A stretch of DNA of 64,000 nucleotides from Pokkaliibacter plantistimulans (GCF_046844695.1 NZ_CP177354.1:1922001-1986000); one strand, 5' to 3'. Counted from the first letter of the stretch, positions 1 through 8,539 are shown. Notes: generated by a model from the letters alone, not told the origin. Made by a program: numbers and translations.

Positions 1-1080
1 CGCTTCAGCGGCAGTCATCAGTTGCTCATCGAGCAGGAAGATGGCGTGCAGCTGTTGCAGTTTGAGCAGGCCATCATCGCTGCAGGCTCGCGCAGTGTGC
101 AGCTGCCCTTTATTCCCCATGATGATGCGCGGGTATGGGATTCCACTGCGGCACTGGAGTTGCGCAGCATACCGCCGCGTCTGCTGGTGATCGGCGGCGG
201 TATCATCGGCCTTGAGCTGGGCACGGTATACCAGTCGCTCGGTAGTCAGGTCACGGTAGTGGAAGCCTCACCGCAGCTGGTGCCGGCGGCTGACAAGGAT
301 CTGATCGATATTTTCCAGCGCAGTAATAAGGACTATCTCACGGTACTGCTGAGCACCAGGGTGACGGCTGTTGAGGCGCGTGCCGATGCGCTGGGCGTTA
401 CGCTGGAAGACGCCAAAGGCCAGCCTGCTCAGCAGGATTTTGATGCCATTCTGGTGGCAGTGGGGCGGCGCCCTAACGGCCTGCTGCTGGATGCTGACAA
501 GGCTGGCGTCAAGGTGGATGAGCGTGGCTTTATTCCGGTCAGCAAACAGATGCAGACCAGCCAGCCGCACATCTTCGCTATTGGCGATATCGCCGGTGAG
601 CCGATGCTGGCCCACAAGGCCACCCATGAAGGCCATGTGGCGGCTGAGGTCGCGGCGGGCCACCGGCAGAGTTTTGATGCGCTGGTGATTCCGTCTATTG
701 CCTATACCAACCCGGAAATCGCCTGGGTCGGGCTGACCGAAAAGCAGGCCAGACAACAGGGGCTGGCTTATCAGGTCGCGGCCTTCCCGTGGAAGTTCAA
801 TGGCCGTGCCATCGGTGCGGATCGCGTCGATGGTAAAACCAAGCTGATCTATGACGAGGCCACCGGCAGACTGCTGGGCGCCGGTCTGGTGGGCATCAAT
901 GCCGGTGAACTGCTGGCCGAACTGACCCTGGCCATCGAGTTCGGTGCCACGGTGGATGATATTGCCCTGACCATTCATGCCCATCCGACTCTGAGCGAAT
1001 CGGTGGGGCTGGCGGCGGAACTGGCCGTGGGCACCATTACCGATCTGCCCAATCCCAGAGCCAAGAAAACCGCGAAGTAA
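1..1080 (+). CDS. lpdA: dihydrolipoyl dehydrogenase (E3), 5' end outside window
   Basis: This is the C-terminal three quarters of an FAD-dependent dihydrolipoamide dehydrogenase, the E3 subunit that reoxidises lipoyl groups of 2-oxoacid dehydrogenase complexes with NAD+. The frame is open from base 1, so the start, the FAD-binding Rossmann fold and the redox disulfide lie outside the window. The visible part has the NAD-binding glycine motif GGGIIGLELG, the second FAD-contact segment with FAIGDIAGEPMLAHKA, and the C-terminal dimerisation domain with HAHPTLSES, which carries the catalytic His-Glu pair. The E1 and E2 genes are presumably just upstream. No strong terminator follows. Family assignment is firm; which complex it serves cannot be seen. 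Confidence 0.93.
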   Translation, partial: RFSGSHQLLIEQEDGVQLLQFEQAIIAAGSRSVQLPFIPHDDARVWDSTAALELRSIPPRLLVIGGGIIGLELGTVYQSLGSQVTVVEASPQLVPAADKDLIDIFQRSNKDYLTVLLSTRVTAVEARADALGVTLEDAKGQPAQQDFDAILVAVGRRPNGLLLDADKAGVKVDERGFIPVSKQMQTSQPHIFAIGDIAGEPMLAHKATHEGHVAAEVAAGHRQSFDALVIPSIAYTNPEIAWVGLTEKQARQQGLAYQVAAFPWKFNGRAIGADRVDGKTKLIYDEATGRLLGAGLVGINAGELLAELTLAIEFGATVDDIALTIHAHPTLSESVGLAAELAVGTITDLPNPRAKKTAK

Positions 1081-1415
1081 CGAACACCCGGCACTGCTCG
1101 TACAGAGGGTGCCGTGCTGTCATCTTTAGCAGGTCGATCTTAATTTAAAGAGGTTGACCATGAACCAGGTAGTCACCCCTCCTCCCAGTGCAACGGATCC
1201 TGTGGCTGGCAATCTGACAACAGCGGTAAGGAAAGTGGGCGCAAACGGGTGATGGTGCTTGCCGCACCGATCTGCATTTCGAGCGTCTGGCAGAACAGCT
1301 GAACGCTGCCCGATAGCCGCCCATGGACTTTAGCAGTGAACTGCAGCCATGGCCGTTCGCGAGGCGCATTGATCTTCAGTAGGTGAATATTTTCAGGTGT
1401 GAGAGGACAACCAGA
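1081..1415. other. 335-bp gap with a 30-codon ORF and possible gene remnants
   Basis: No full-length gene is visible here. A 30-codon reading frame at 1160-1252 (MNQVVTPPPSATDPVAG...) is preceded by a good Shine-Dalgarno sequence, AAAGAGG at 1147-1153. It ends at a TGA, and a different frame then continues open for about 22 codons. A further short frame starts at 1323 (MDFSSELQPWPF...). This could be a leader peptide of fabF or the debris of a decayed gene. I do not recognise the peptides. Confidence 0.3.
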
Positions 1416-2684
1416 ATGAAACGTATTGTGGTGACCGGCATGGGTATGGTCAGCCCGTTGGGCTGCGGAGTGGAGACGGTCTGGCAGCGGCTGCTGGCGG
1501 GCAGGTCCGGCATCGCGCTGTTGCCCGACGCCATTACCGAAGATATTGCCGCCAAGGTGGGCGGCAGGGTGCCAGCCAAAGCAGACGATGCCGAGGGTGG
1601 ATTTGATGCCGACGACTGGGTGCCCGGCAAGGAACAGAAAAAGATGGACCGCTTTATCCTGTTCGCCATCGCCGCTGCCAGACAGGCGCTGCAGCAGGCG
1701 GGCTGGGTAGCCAGCACGGCGCAACAACAGGAGCGTACCGCCACAGTGATTGCCTCCGGCATCGGTGGCTTCGGTGCCATCGCCGATGCGGTACGCACCA
1801 CCGATGGTCGTGGCCCACGACGGCTGTCGCCCTTCACCATTCCCAGCTTTCTGGTCAATCTGGCAGCCGGTCATATTTCCATTATGCATGGCTTCAAGGG
1901 GCCGCTGGGTGCGCCGGTCACGGCCTGTGCCGCGGGTGTTCAGGCAATCGGTGATGCCGCCAGAATGATTCACGCCGGTGAGGCGGATATTGCCGTCTGT
2001 GGTGGTGCCGAAGCCTCCATTGATCGGGTCAGTCTGGCCGGGTTTGCCGCTGCGCGGGCGCTGTCGACAGGCTTCAGTGACAGCCCGGAGCAGGCTTCCC
2101 GTCCCTTTGATCAGGCCCGCGATGGCTTTGTCATGGGCGAAGGGGCAGGCGTGCTGGTGATTGAAGAGCTGCAACATGCGCTGCAGCGTGGTGCGACGCC
2201 CATCGTCGAGCTGGTGGGCTATGGCACCAGTGCCGATGCCTATCACCTGACGGCCGGGCCGGAAGACGGCAATGGGGCGCGCCGTGCCATGGCGCTGGCG
2301 TTACGGCAGGCGGGCATTGAGGCTTCGGCGGTGCAGCATCTGAACGCTCATGCCACCTCTACACAGGTAGGTGACAAGGGCGAGCTGGCAGCCATTCGCG
2401 CCCTGTTTGGCGAGTCATCACAGGTGGCTGTTACATCCACCAAGTCTGCCACAGGCCATCTGCTCGGTGCTGCCGGAGGGATCGAAGCAATATTCACGGC
2501 GCTGGCCATCCGCGATCAGATCGCTCCAGCCACGCTCAACCTGCAGCAGCCGGACGAAGCCGCCCGGGGCATTGATCTGGTACGCGACCAGGCCCGGCCC
2601 ATGGCTATCGAGTACGCGCTATCCAATGGCTTCGGCTTTGGTGGGGTTAATGCCAGTGTGCTGTTCCGGCGCTATGGTGGGTGA
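1416..2684 (+). CDS. fabF: beta-ketoacyl-ACP synthase II (FabF/KAS II family)
   Basis: A 422-residue condensing enzyme that extends acyl-ACP chains with malonyl-ACP in fatty acid synthesis. The start at 1416 (MKRIVVTGMGMVSPLG) is preferred over an upstream in-frame start because GAGAGGA lies 8 bases ahead and the family normally begins this way. The Cys-His-His catalytic triad is complete: C171 in TACAAG, H312 in NAHATST and H348 in ATGHLLGAAGG. Length is normal for FabF (about 410-425). It stands alone rather than beside acpP and fabD, so it is probably a second ketosynthase copy and may serve a specialised lipid pathway. That last point is inference. Confidence 0.9.
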   Translation: MKRIVVTGMGMVSPLGCGVETVWQRLLAGRSGIALLPDAITEDIAAKVGGRVPAKADDAEGGFDADDWVPGKEQKKMDRFILFAIAAARQALQQAGWVASTAQQQERTATVIASGIGGFGAIADAVRTTDGRGPRRLSPFTIPSFLVNLAAGHISIMHGFKGPLGAPVTACAAGVQAIGDAARMIHAGEADIAVCGGAEASIDRVSLAGFAAARALSTGFSDSPEQASRPFDQARDGFVMGEGAGVLVIEELQHALQRGATPIVELVGYGTSADAYHLTAGPEDGNGARRAMALALRQAGIEASAVQHLNAHATSTQVGDKGELAAIRALFGESSQVAVTSTKSATGHLLGAAGGIEAIFTALAIRDQIAPATLNLQQPDEAARGIDLVRDQARPMAIEYALSNGFGFGGVNASVLFRRYGG

Positions 2685-2696
2685 TTTAATCTGGCG

Positions 2697-2728
2697 TAGC
2701 TGTTCAGGGGGCAATCACTGAACAGCTA
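2697..2728. terminator. convergent hairpin between fabF and the 2704-4222 operon
   Basis: An 11-bp perfect inverted repeat, TAGCTGTTCAG at 2697-2707 and CTGAACAGCTA at 2718-2728, with a 10-base loop. It sits 12 bases after the fabF stop and overlaps the last codons of the opposing gene. It has no clear U-tract, so its use as an intrinsic terminator is tentative. Confidence 0.45.
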
Positions 2729-3258
2729 TTGATGATGGTTTCCATCATTGTCTGTGCATTCGCCATCGCATCAGCTGGCATCGTCTCTGTCATCGGCGTA
2801 GCCAGCAGTTGGTAGACAACCGCATAGTTTTTTACTCGCTCGGCATAGAGACCATGTAGCGCATGGGCTGTGCCATTCAGCGCGGATGTATGTGCCAGAT
2901 GGATATGCGACTGGTGAAACGGGATTGATGTGCTTGATTCGACCTTTTCTATCAATTGCGCTTTCTCGGCTGCTGCCAGCCAGTTGCTGAACGCCTTCTG
3001 GCTAAGCTGCGTATTCGAGTCACTGGTGGTGGCATCCTGTAATAGCGGTGTTGAGTGGGTTGGAAGAGGTGTGCCTACGACAGTAAGTGACCAGTACAGC
3101 TCTGTATCAGAGAATTCTGACTGGTAAGCAGTACTTTGTTGAAAGAGGGATTGTGTAAAGTTCACACTTTTATTTGTGGAAACGCACGCAAGGCTTGCTG
3201 CCTCTGCAGAGGCTGAAAGGGCAAAAACTATAAAAATATATTTGAACTTCCCAAGCAT
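2704..3258 (-). CDS. hypothetical secreted protein, third gene of overlapping operon
   Basis: A 184-residue protein I do not recognise. The N-terminus is a clear Sec signal peptide (MLGKFKYIFIVFALSASAEA), so the mature chain should be periplasmic or exported. The mature part holds two Cys residues, at the start (LACVSTNK) and near the end (NSCSVIAP), which could form a disulfide. Its ATG overlaps the stop of the upstream gene as TAATG at 3260-3256, indicating translational coupling. Base composition is AT-richer than the flanking fabF and TetR genes, which suggests transfer. Function unknown. Confidence 0.7.
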   Translation of the reverse strand: MLGKFKYIFIVFALSASAEAASLACVSTNKSVNFTQSLFQQSTAYQSEFSDTELYWSLTVVGTPLPTHSTPLLQDATTSDSNTQLSQKAFSNWLAAAEKAQLIEKVESSTSIPFHQSHIHLAHTSALNGTAHALHGLYAERVKNYAVVYQLLATPMTETMPADAMANAQTMMETIINSCSVIAP

Positions 3259-3572
3259 TACTGACTGTCTTCGCGTGACTGGATTTTTTTTGTGGAGGAA
3301 TGGTTTCTTTTCTGAATGGCGATGTGAATTATTGAAATAATAGATATGTTTAGTAAGGCTATTAGTAGGGCGTTATAGTCTTGCAGATTTGTGTTTATTT
3401 CTCTTAAAGAGAAGTTGTTTAGTATTATGGCTGCGCCGGAAATGCTAGGAATAAAAACCGCTACCAATAATGGTAGCAGTTTTTTTGATTGGCCTAATGG
3501 CTCTGAAAAGTAGAGTCGACTAGATGCGTATAATAAAAAAAGGCCAATAATAAACAGAAAGTAAGTGAGCAT
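3258..3572 (-). CDS. hypothetical small integral membrane protein
   Basis: A 104-residue protein with three hydrophobic segments: about residues 3-17, 33-52 and 68-88. The C-terminal tail is basic (QKRNHSSTKKIQSRED). It is coupled to both neighbours by 1-base TAATG overlaps, so the three genes are almost certainly one unit. The combination of a soluble protein, a membrane protein and a secreted protein resembles toxin-immunity or envelope-stress modules in layout, but no motif supports a specific role. Locally AT-rich. Confidence 0.65.
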   Translation of the reverse strand: MLTYFLFIIGLFLLYASSRLYFSEPLGQSKKLLPLLVAVFIPSISGAAIILNNFSLREINTNLQDYNALLIALLNISIISIIHIAIQKRNHSSTKKIQSREDSQ

Positions 3573-4222
3573 TAGCCAAGGTCATCCGCAGTTAATAGTC
3601 CACGGGCAAGAAGCTCTTTTTTCGCTGCCTCTGCGTCAGATTCTGAGAACTTTTTCATGACGCTTGCAATCATAATCGCAACAAAAAAACCTTTAGAAGC
3701 TGTTTGCCTTAAGGCGTTAGAAGAAATTTTTTTGAATAAGGCGTCAACCGCAGGGTTGCTGACAGCTTCTTTTAGATATCCCGTAACGCCTTTTTGAGAC
3801 ACTAAGTAAATGGCGCCTGCAATTGATGCTGCATCTTTAGGTGTATCTATCGTTATAAACCATGTGCTGAGAAAATCAGCCACTGACTTGTTGGTTTCAA
3901 AAAATGAGCGTAGTTCAGTGTCTGATAAACACCATGGATTCCAGTATGGCTGTGCAATATTTTGTGCGATCAGATTTGATACTTTTCCAAAGAACTCTCT
4001 ATTACCGAGTGCCTGCGCTTGTTCAAGGACACTGCTTTGAGAGTTTCTATTCAGTTGCCTATAGAGAACAATTCCGGTGAGTATTGGAAGAACGCTTTCT
4101 CGATTTGCTCTTATAAAGGGTATGTGAGAGTCAAACTTAATCAGTTTTGCTAAGGCTACAACAGGCTCTAATTTAAAACTCTCAATATTGTAATGGCGTG
4201 AAGCTATATCGTTGTTTGACAT
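3572..4222 (-). CDS. hypothetical protein, first gene of overlapping operon
   Basis: A 216-residue protein of unknown function and the leader gene of the 4222-2704 operon. AAGGA lies at the right distance upstream of the ATG at 4222. The chain is mostly helical in appearance. One short hydrophobic stretch (SKGFFVAIMIASVMKK, about residues 174-189) could touch the membrane. The C-terminus is charged (AEAAKKELLARGLLTADDLG). No signal peptide. I could not match it to a family. Its lower GC than the surroundings supports horizontal acquisition. Confidence 0.7.
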   Translation of the reverse strand: MSNNDIASRHYNIESFKLEPVVALAKLIKFDSHIPFIRANRESVLPILTGIVLYRQLNRNSQSSVLEQAQALGNREFFGKVSNLIAQNIAQPYWNPWCLSDTELRSFFETNKSVADFLSTWFITIDTPKDAASIAGAIYLVSQKGVTGYLKEAVSNPAVDALFKKISSNALRQTASKGFFVAIMIASVMKKFSESDAEAAKKELLARGLLTADDLG

Positions 4223-4415
4223 CTTAAATCTTTCCTTAGATTAATTAGTCCTTTGTACGGCCAAAGATACTAAAAATGTGGTGAGGTGGTGTCAAGTATT
4301 GGCTTGTTTCTATCCTGTGATGAGTGCTATCGGAATTTGAATTTCCTTGAGGATTTCAAGAGGGCTACGGCTTTCTGATGGCCTGTAGCCATATCCGGTA
4401 TTAACTATTCGGTCA

Positions 4416-4970
4416 CTATTTTGAGTCCAGCTCTTCCTTGATCCACGCCCGCGTTTGTTCCAGCAGTTGCTCCGACAGCGCCGGGTCGGTGACGCTGCGT
4501 GACAGGCTCAGGGCGCCGACCATGGCTGACAGCATCACCGCAGCATGGGGAGCGTCAGCATGGTCACTGTGCAGCATGCCCAGCAGGCGCTCAACAATCT
4601 TGTCGGTGGTGGCGCTGGCTTTGCCCAGCTGGCCCATTTCTATCGACATGGTAGGCAGCGGGCAGCCTTTTTCGGGGGTGTCGCGGTGTTTGGCAGACAG
4701 ATAGCTATCCACCAGCTTGCTCACGCCACCTTCCTCTTCCTGTTTTTTACTCCAGTAGTCGCTGCTCTGTTGTGCCGCTGTCTGCAGGGCCTGTTCGACC
4801 AGATCATCCTTGGATTTGAAGTGGGCATAGAATCCGCCATGGGTCAGCCCCAGAGCTTTCATCAGCGGTTGCAGGCCCGTGGCGGTAATGCCATCGCGGC
4901 GGAAGCGGCGGGAGGCTTCCTGCAGAATCTGCTGGTTGGTTTCCGCTTTGTGATCTTTGGAGTAGCGCAT
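4416..4970 (-). CDS. TetR/AcrR family transcriptional regulator
   Basis: A 184-residue one-component repressor. The N-terminal TetR DNA-binding domain covers about residues 8-54, with the recognition-helix region GLTHGGFYAHFKSKDDLVEQAL. The C-terminal ligand domain is short. AGGAG precedes the ATG. It is divergent from the MaoC hydratase gene at 5157, and the spacer carries two copies of a 14-bp ATG-rich palindrome-like motif (5026-5039, 5096-5109). The same motif recurs between the thiolase and SDR genes. The likely role is control of this acyl-CoA-type gene set with an acyl-CoA or related ligand; the ligand is inference. Confidence 0.88.
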   Translation of the reverse strand: MRYSKDHKAETNQQILQEASRRFRRDGITATGLQPLMKALGLTHGGFYAHFKSKDDLVEQALQTAAQQSSDYWSKKQEEEGGVSKLVDSYLSAKHRDTPEKGCPLPTMSIEMGQLGKASATTDKIVERLLGMLHSDHADAPHAAVMLSAMVGALSLSRSVTDPALSEQLLEQTRAWIKEELDSK

Positions 4971-5025
4971 GGTCGTTTCACTCCTGCAAATGGTCCGCTA
5001 GACAGTGGAAGGGCGGTGAAATGGT

Positions 5026-5109
5026 ATGTTGATCGTCATTCTACACCTAAGGTCGAACAGAAACCCACCAGCCATCGGCGTAGGCTGCTTTTTCTATGAC
5101 GATAATCAT
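5026..5109. promoter_or_regulatory. two putative TetR operators in the tetR-maoC spacer
   Basis: ATGTTGATCGTCAT at 5026-5039 and ATGACGATAATCAT at 5096-5109 share an ATG-N8-CAT frame around a GATC-like centre. Both lie between the divergent TetR and MaoC genes, where an autoregulated TetR repressor would bind. Related copies at 6866-7022 support a common regulon. Confidence 0.5.
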
Positions 5110-5156
5110 ATAAATCCTGCCAACCATTATCTGACCTGATCTCCAAGGAGCAGACC

Positions 5157-5618
5157 ATGAGCCAGTCTTCTGCCACGTCTACATTGCTGTATCTGCAGGA
5201 TTTGCAGGTTGGCCAGCGCTTTGTCAGTGGCGTATACAGTCTGACGGCGGAGCAGATCAAGCAGTTCGCTGCCGAGTTTGACCCGCAGCCTTTCCATCTT
5301 GATGAAGACGCAGCACAACCGACCTTCTTTGCCGGGCTGGCTGCCTCGGGCTGGCACACCGCTGCACTGACCATGCGTATGCTGGTGGAAAGTGTGCCCA
5401 TTGCGGGCGGACTGGTCGGTGCCGGGGGAGAGGTGCAGTGGAAGGCGCCGACCCGCCCGGGGGATCAGCTGCGGGCTGAGAGTGAAATTATCGAGATCAC
5501 GCCATCACGCTCGCGGCCTGATCGGGGTATGGTGGTAATGCGTACCACCACGTACAACCAGGACAATCAGGCACTGCAGATCTTTACCGGGCGAATAGTG
5601 GTGCCCTGCCGGTCCTGA
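5157..5618 (+). CDS. MaoC family dehydratase (enoyl-CoA hydratase type)
   Basis: A 153-residue single hot-dog-fold protein. It carries the hydratase-2 style active-site segment FDPQPFHLDEDAA followed by FAGLAASGWHTAALTMRML, with the Asp and His expected to activate water for hydration of trans-2-enoyl-CoA. AAGGAG is well placed before the ATG at 5157. It is divergent from the TetR regulator and shares operator-like motifs with the thiolase and SDR genes, so it probably supplies (R)-3-hydroxyacyl-CoA or takes part in degradation of an unusual acyl chain. Family firm, substrate unknown. Confidence 0.85.
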   Translation: MSQSSATSTLLYLQDLQVGQRFVSGVYSLTAEQIKQFAAEFDPQPFHLDEDAAQPTFFAGLAASGWHTAALTMRMLVESVPIAGGLVGAGGEVQWKAPTRPGDQLRAESEIIEITPSRSRPDRGMVVMRTTTYNQDNQALQIFTGRIVVPCRS

Positions 5619-5639
5619 CAAAGCGCTTCCGCCTCCCGC

Positions 5640-6779
5640 TTATTCAATCGCTTCCAGCAGGGTGGCGACACCCTGACCGCCGCCGACACACTGGGTGGAC
5701 AGGGCGTAACGACCACCTTCTCGCTGTAACAGTGCAGCCGCCTTGCCGGTAATACGGGCACCTGTCGCTCCCAGCGGGTGGCCGATAGCCATCGCGCCAC
5801 CGTCAAGGTTGACCCTGCTCATATCCAGCCCCAGTTCACGAATGCAGGCCAGTGCCTGACTGGCAAAGGCTTCGTTGATTTCCACCACATCCAGCTCATC
5901 GGCACGAACGCCACAACGCTGCAGCAGTTTCCGGGTGGCGTACAGCGGTCCCATGCCCATGATTTCCGGAGCACAGCCGACCGTGGCAACCCCCTTGATC
6001 CGGGCCAGCATCGGCAGCCGGTGCCGTCGGGCATAGTCCTCGCTGCACACCAGTACCGCCGCAGCCCCATCGGTGAGCGGTGATGAGGTTGCCGCCGTCA
6101 CCGAACCCAGCGCATGGAAGGCCGGTTTCAGCCCGGCCAGAATGTCCATGCTGGTGCCGGGGCGGATGCAGCCGTCTGCGCTAATCAGACTGTCACCGTT
6201 GGCAATGGGCACAATCTCAGTCATCAGCCTGCCTTGTTGCTGAGCTGCAGCGGCTTTGGCATGGGAGCCGACTGCCAGCTGATCCTGATCGGTACGGCTG
6301 ATGGCAAAGCGCTGTGCGACTTCTTCGGCAGTGTGGCCCATGGTGATGTAGGCCGTGGGGTAGTGCTCCATCAGGCTGGGGTTGGGGGAAAAGTTGAAAC
6401 CGCCCATGGGCACACGGGTCATGGACTCAACACCCGCGCAGATAAACGCCTCGCCCGCGCCGATGTGAATTTGCCCGACCGCATAGTGTATGGCGGTCAT
6501 GGAAGAGCCGCATAAACGGTTGATGGTGACGCCAGCGACGGACTGCGGCAGCCCCGCCAGAAAGCCGGTGATGCGGGCAATGTTCATCCCTTGTTCTGCT
6601 TCGGGGTAGGCGCAGCCCATGATCAGGTCTTCGATACTGCCGGGGTCGATATCCAGCGCCGCGATCAGCCCTTTTACTACCTGTGCCGCCAGATCATCCG
6701 GGCGTACTTCTGTCAGCTCTCCCTTACGGGCGAAATGGAAAGGTGAGCGGCGGTAACCGGCGATCACGGCGGTATTCAT
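5640..6779 (-). CDS. acetyl-CoA acetyltransferase (thiolase)
   Basis: A 379-residue thiolase, close to the usual 380-395. The nucleophilic cysteine is C90 (NRLCGSSMTAIH), the active-site histidine is H334 (AIGHPLGATGAR) and the second catalytic cysteine is C364 (TQCVGGGQG). It catalyses thiolytic cleavage of 3-oxoacyl-CoA or the reverse condensation. GAGGAG sits ahead of the ATG. It is convergent with the MaoC gene (22 bases apart) and divergent from the SDR at 7061. With the hydratase and SDR it could form a beta-oxidation-like or hydroxyalkanoate-related set. Confidence 0.9.
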   Translation of the reverse strand: MNTAVIAGYRRSPFHFARKGELTEVRPDDLAAQVVKGLIAALDIDPGSIEDLIMGCAYPEAEQGMNIARITGFLAGLPQSVAGVTINRLCGSSMTAIHYAVGQIHIGAGEAFICAGVESMTRVPMGGFNFSPNPSLMEHYPTAYITMGHTAEEVAQRFAISRTDQDQLAVGSHAKAAAAQQQGRLMTEIVPIANGDSLISADGCIRPGTSMDILAGLKPAFHALGSVTAATSSPLTDGAAAVLVCSEDYARRHRLPMLARIKGVATVGCAPEIMGMGPLYATRKLLQRCGVRADELDVVEINEAFASQALACIRELGLDMSRVNLDGGAMAIGHPLGATGARITGKAAALLQREGGRYALSTQCVGGGQGVATLLEAIE

Positions 6780-6865
6780 GGTGTTTTCTCCTCATAGGTC
6801 AGGCAGTTGGTGATCTGCCCGAGCATGGCTCCGCGTGCTGAGCGGCTGCCTGTGGACGTCATTGA

Positions 6866-7022
6866 ATGACAGGTATCATTTAAAATGTCGGTCATCATAC
6901 TAAAAGTCAACAGGCTGTTTTTTGTACTGCTCTGAATAGTCAGACCCTATTGCACTGATCAGAAATTAAACGTTGGTATTTTTAAATTATGGTCGTAATA
7001 TAAATTGCATGTCGATCATCAT
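6866..7022. promoter_or_regulatory. three putative TetR operators between thiolase and SDR genes
   Basis: ATGACAGGTATCAT (6866-6879), ATGTCGGTCATCAT (6885-6898) and ATGTCGATCATCAT (7009-7022) match the motif seen in the tetR-maoC spacer. The pair at 6866-6898 lies about 90-120 bases ahead of the thiolase start. The copy at 7009 is about 40 bases ahead of the SDR start. The remaining spacer is AT-rich and probably holds both promoters. Confidence 0.5.
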
Positions 7023-7060
7023 CCAATAAAACGAAACCCCATTCAGACGAGGACAACATC

Positions 7061-7855
7061 ATGACTCAGCAGCCTTCAGGTATTGCCGTGGTAACAGGTG
7101 CTTCCAGCGGTATCGGTAAAAGCTATGCGCGTCAGCTGGCCGCAGCGGGTTATGACCTGCTGCTGGTCGCCCGCGATATTCAGCGCTTGCAGGTACTGGC
7201 CGCAGAGCTGCAGGAGGCCGCAGCGGTCAGGGTTGAGGTGCTGCAGGCCGACCTGACTTCTCGCGCTGACTCCGCACTGGTTGAGCAGCGCCTGCGCAGT
7301 GACGAACGTATCGTCATGCTGGTCAACAATGCCGGTATGAGCGTCTCCGGCAGCTTTGTTGAGGCTGACTTTGATCAGGTGGAGAGCATGATCCAGCTCA
7401 ATATCGTGGCGCTGACCCGGCTGGCGCGCGCGGCGGCCGAGGGCTTTGTTCAGCGTGGCAAGGGGACGCTGATCAATATCGCCTCGGTGCTGGCACTGAT
7501 GCCGGAAAACTTTGGCACCACCTACAACGCCACCAAGGCCTACGTGCTGTCTCTCAGTGAGTCGCTGGCCCATGAGCTGGGTGAGCAGGGGGTACGGGTA
7601 CAGGCGGTATTGCCGGGGCTGACCCGCACCGAAATCTTTGACCGTGCCGGTGGTGACGTAAATGCCCTGCCTGCCCAGATGGTGATGGAGGTGGATGATA
7701 TGGTCGGTGCCGCTCTGCGCGGTCTGGCACTGGGGGAACGGGTGACGGTGCCTTCCTTGCCTGATGCCGGGCAGCTGAACAGCTTTGTGGATGCACGCCG
7801 GGCCATGGCACCGAATCTGTCGCTGAGCACCCCCGCCGCACGTTATCTGTCCTGA
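7061..7855 (+). CDS. short-chain dehydrogenase/reductase
   Basis: A 264-residue SDR with the classical cofactor motif TGASSGIG near residue 12, NNAG in the middle and the YNATK catalytic Tyr-Lys pair preceded by the active Ser region (NIASVLALMPEN). The fold and length fit SDRs acting on lipid or ketone substrates. A good ribosome site (GAGGA) precedes the ATG. Its promoter region shares operator-like motifs with the adjacent thiolase, hydratase and TetR genes. Coenzyme preference and substrate are not determinable by eye; an Arg in LLLVARD after strand two hints at NADP(H). Confidence 0.88.
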   Translation: MTQQPSGIAVVTGASSGIGKSYARQLAAAGYDLLLVARDIQRLQVLAAELQEAAAVRVEVLQADLTSRADSALVEQRLRSDERIVMLVNNAGMSVSGSFVEADFDQVESMIQLNIVALTRLARAAAEGFVQRGKGTLINIASVLALMPENFGTTYNATKAYVLSLSESLAHELGEQGVRVQAVLPGLTRTEIFDRAGGDVNALPAQMVMEVDDMVGAALRGLALGERVTVPSLPDAGQLNSFVDARRAMAPNLSLSTPAARYLS

Positions 7856-7902
7856 TCACGGCGGTGAATAACCGCATCTGACCCGTTAATCTCGCATCCT
7901 CT

Positions 7903-7940
7903 CAAGGCCGCCAGCTTGCTTCTGGCGGCCTTGCTGTCTT
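7903..7940 (+). terminator. intrinsic terminator after the SDR gene
   Basis: A 12-bp perfect stem, CAAGGCCGCCAG at 7903-7914 and CTGGCGGCCTTG at 7922-7933, with a 7-base loop. A weak T-rich run (CTGTCTTT) follows. Confidence 0.7.
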
Positions 7941-8077
7941 TAATGCATGAACGCTTGATACATGAACGTCTGATGTATAAGCGCTGGTCATTCATGAGGG
8001 ATGACCGGCCTCTCTACTGTCTGCTGCTTGCCGCCGCTGCGCGGTCATAACGGCTACGTTCTTCAGGGATGAACATT

Positions 8078-8539
8078 ATGCGCTTCACGCTTGCTGCACT
8101 GCTGGCCCTGGCGGCCTTGCCACCTGCTCACGCTGACATCTATTTCTGTCTGGTCAATGGCGTCAAAACCTATTCCGATCAGCCCTGCGGGGAAGTGGAA
8201 AAGGTGATGCCGTCAACTGTGCAGCCCGGTGTGGTGGTCAATGAAACACCCGTGCCGGAAGAGCAGGGCATGGTCTATGGCTATCAGGTGCTGCCTGATA
8301 ACCACAGCAGTACCACCCGCAGCCGACATCGTTCGACGCTCAAATACACTGAACCGGAAATGCGCTCCTACGCCGAGTTTAGTCGTGTCGTGGAGGGGAT
8401 GACCCCGGCACTGGTGCGCCGGGCCTGGGGCAAGCCCGATCGCAGTACCGGTACGCACTGGGTGTATCTGAATATGCGGGGTGATGTGTACCGGGAAGTG
8501 TTTTTCAGTGGCGGGCGGGTCAGTTCATTCAGTGAATAG
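8078..8539 (+). CDS. DUF4124-type periplasmic protein
   Basis: A 153-residue exported protein. The start at 8078 is chosen over 8069 because AGGGA (8065-8069) then has an 8-base spacing. A Sec signal peptide (MRFTLAALLALAALPPAHA) is followed directly by the DUF4124 signature region DIYFCLVNGVKTYSDQPCG with its two cysteines. The C-terminal half (GMTPALVRRAWGKPDRSTG...WVYLN) resembles SmpA/OmlA-like repeats that end in a short beta hairpin. Function of the family is unknown. It is convergent with creC. Confidence 0.75.
   Translation: MRFTLAALLALAALPPAHADIYFCLVNGVKTYSDQPCGEVEKVMPSTVQPGVVVNETPVPEEQGMVYGYQVLPDNHSSTTRSRHRSTLKYTEPEMRSYAEFSRVVEGMTPALVRRAWGKPDRSTGTHWVYLNMRGDVYREVFFSGGRVSSFSE

Noticed and set aside
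268..984. Long open frame on the minus strand opposite the lipoamide dehydrogenase gene
   Set aside because: It is a GC-rich shadow of the coding strand with no motif or ribosome site; several other long antisense frames (18831-20150, 24267-25181, 54873-56315, 30635-31546) were dropped for the same reason.
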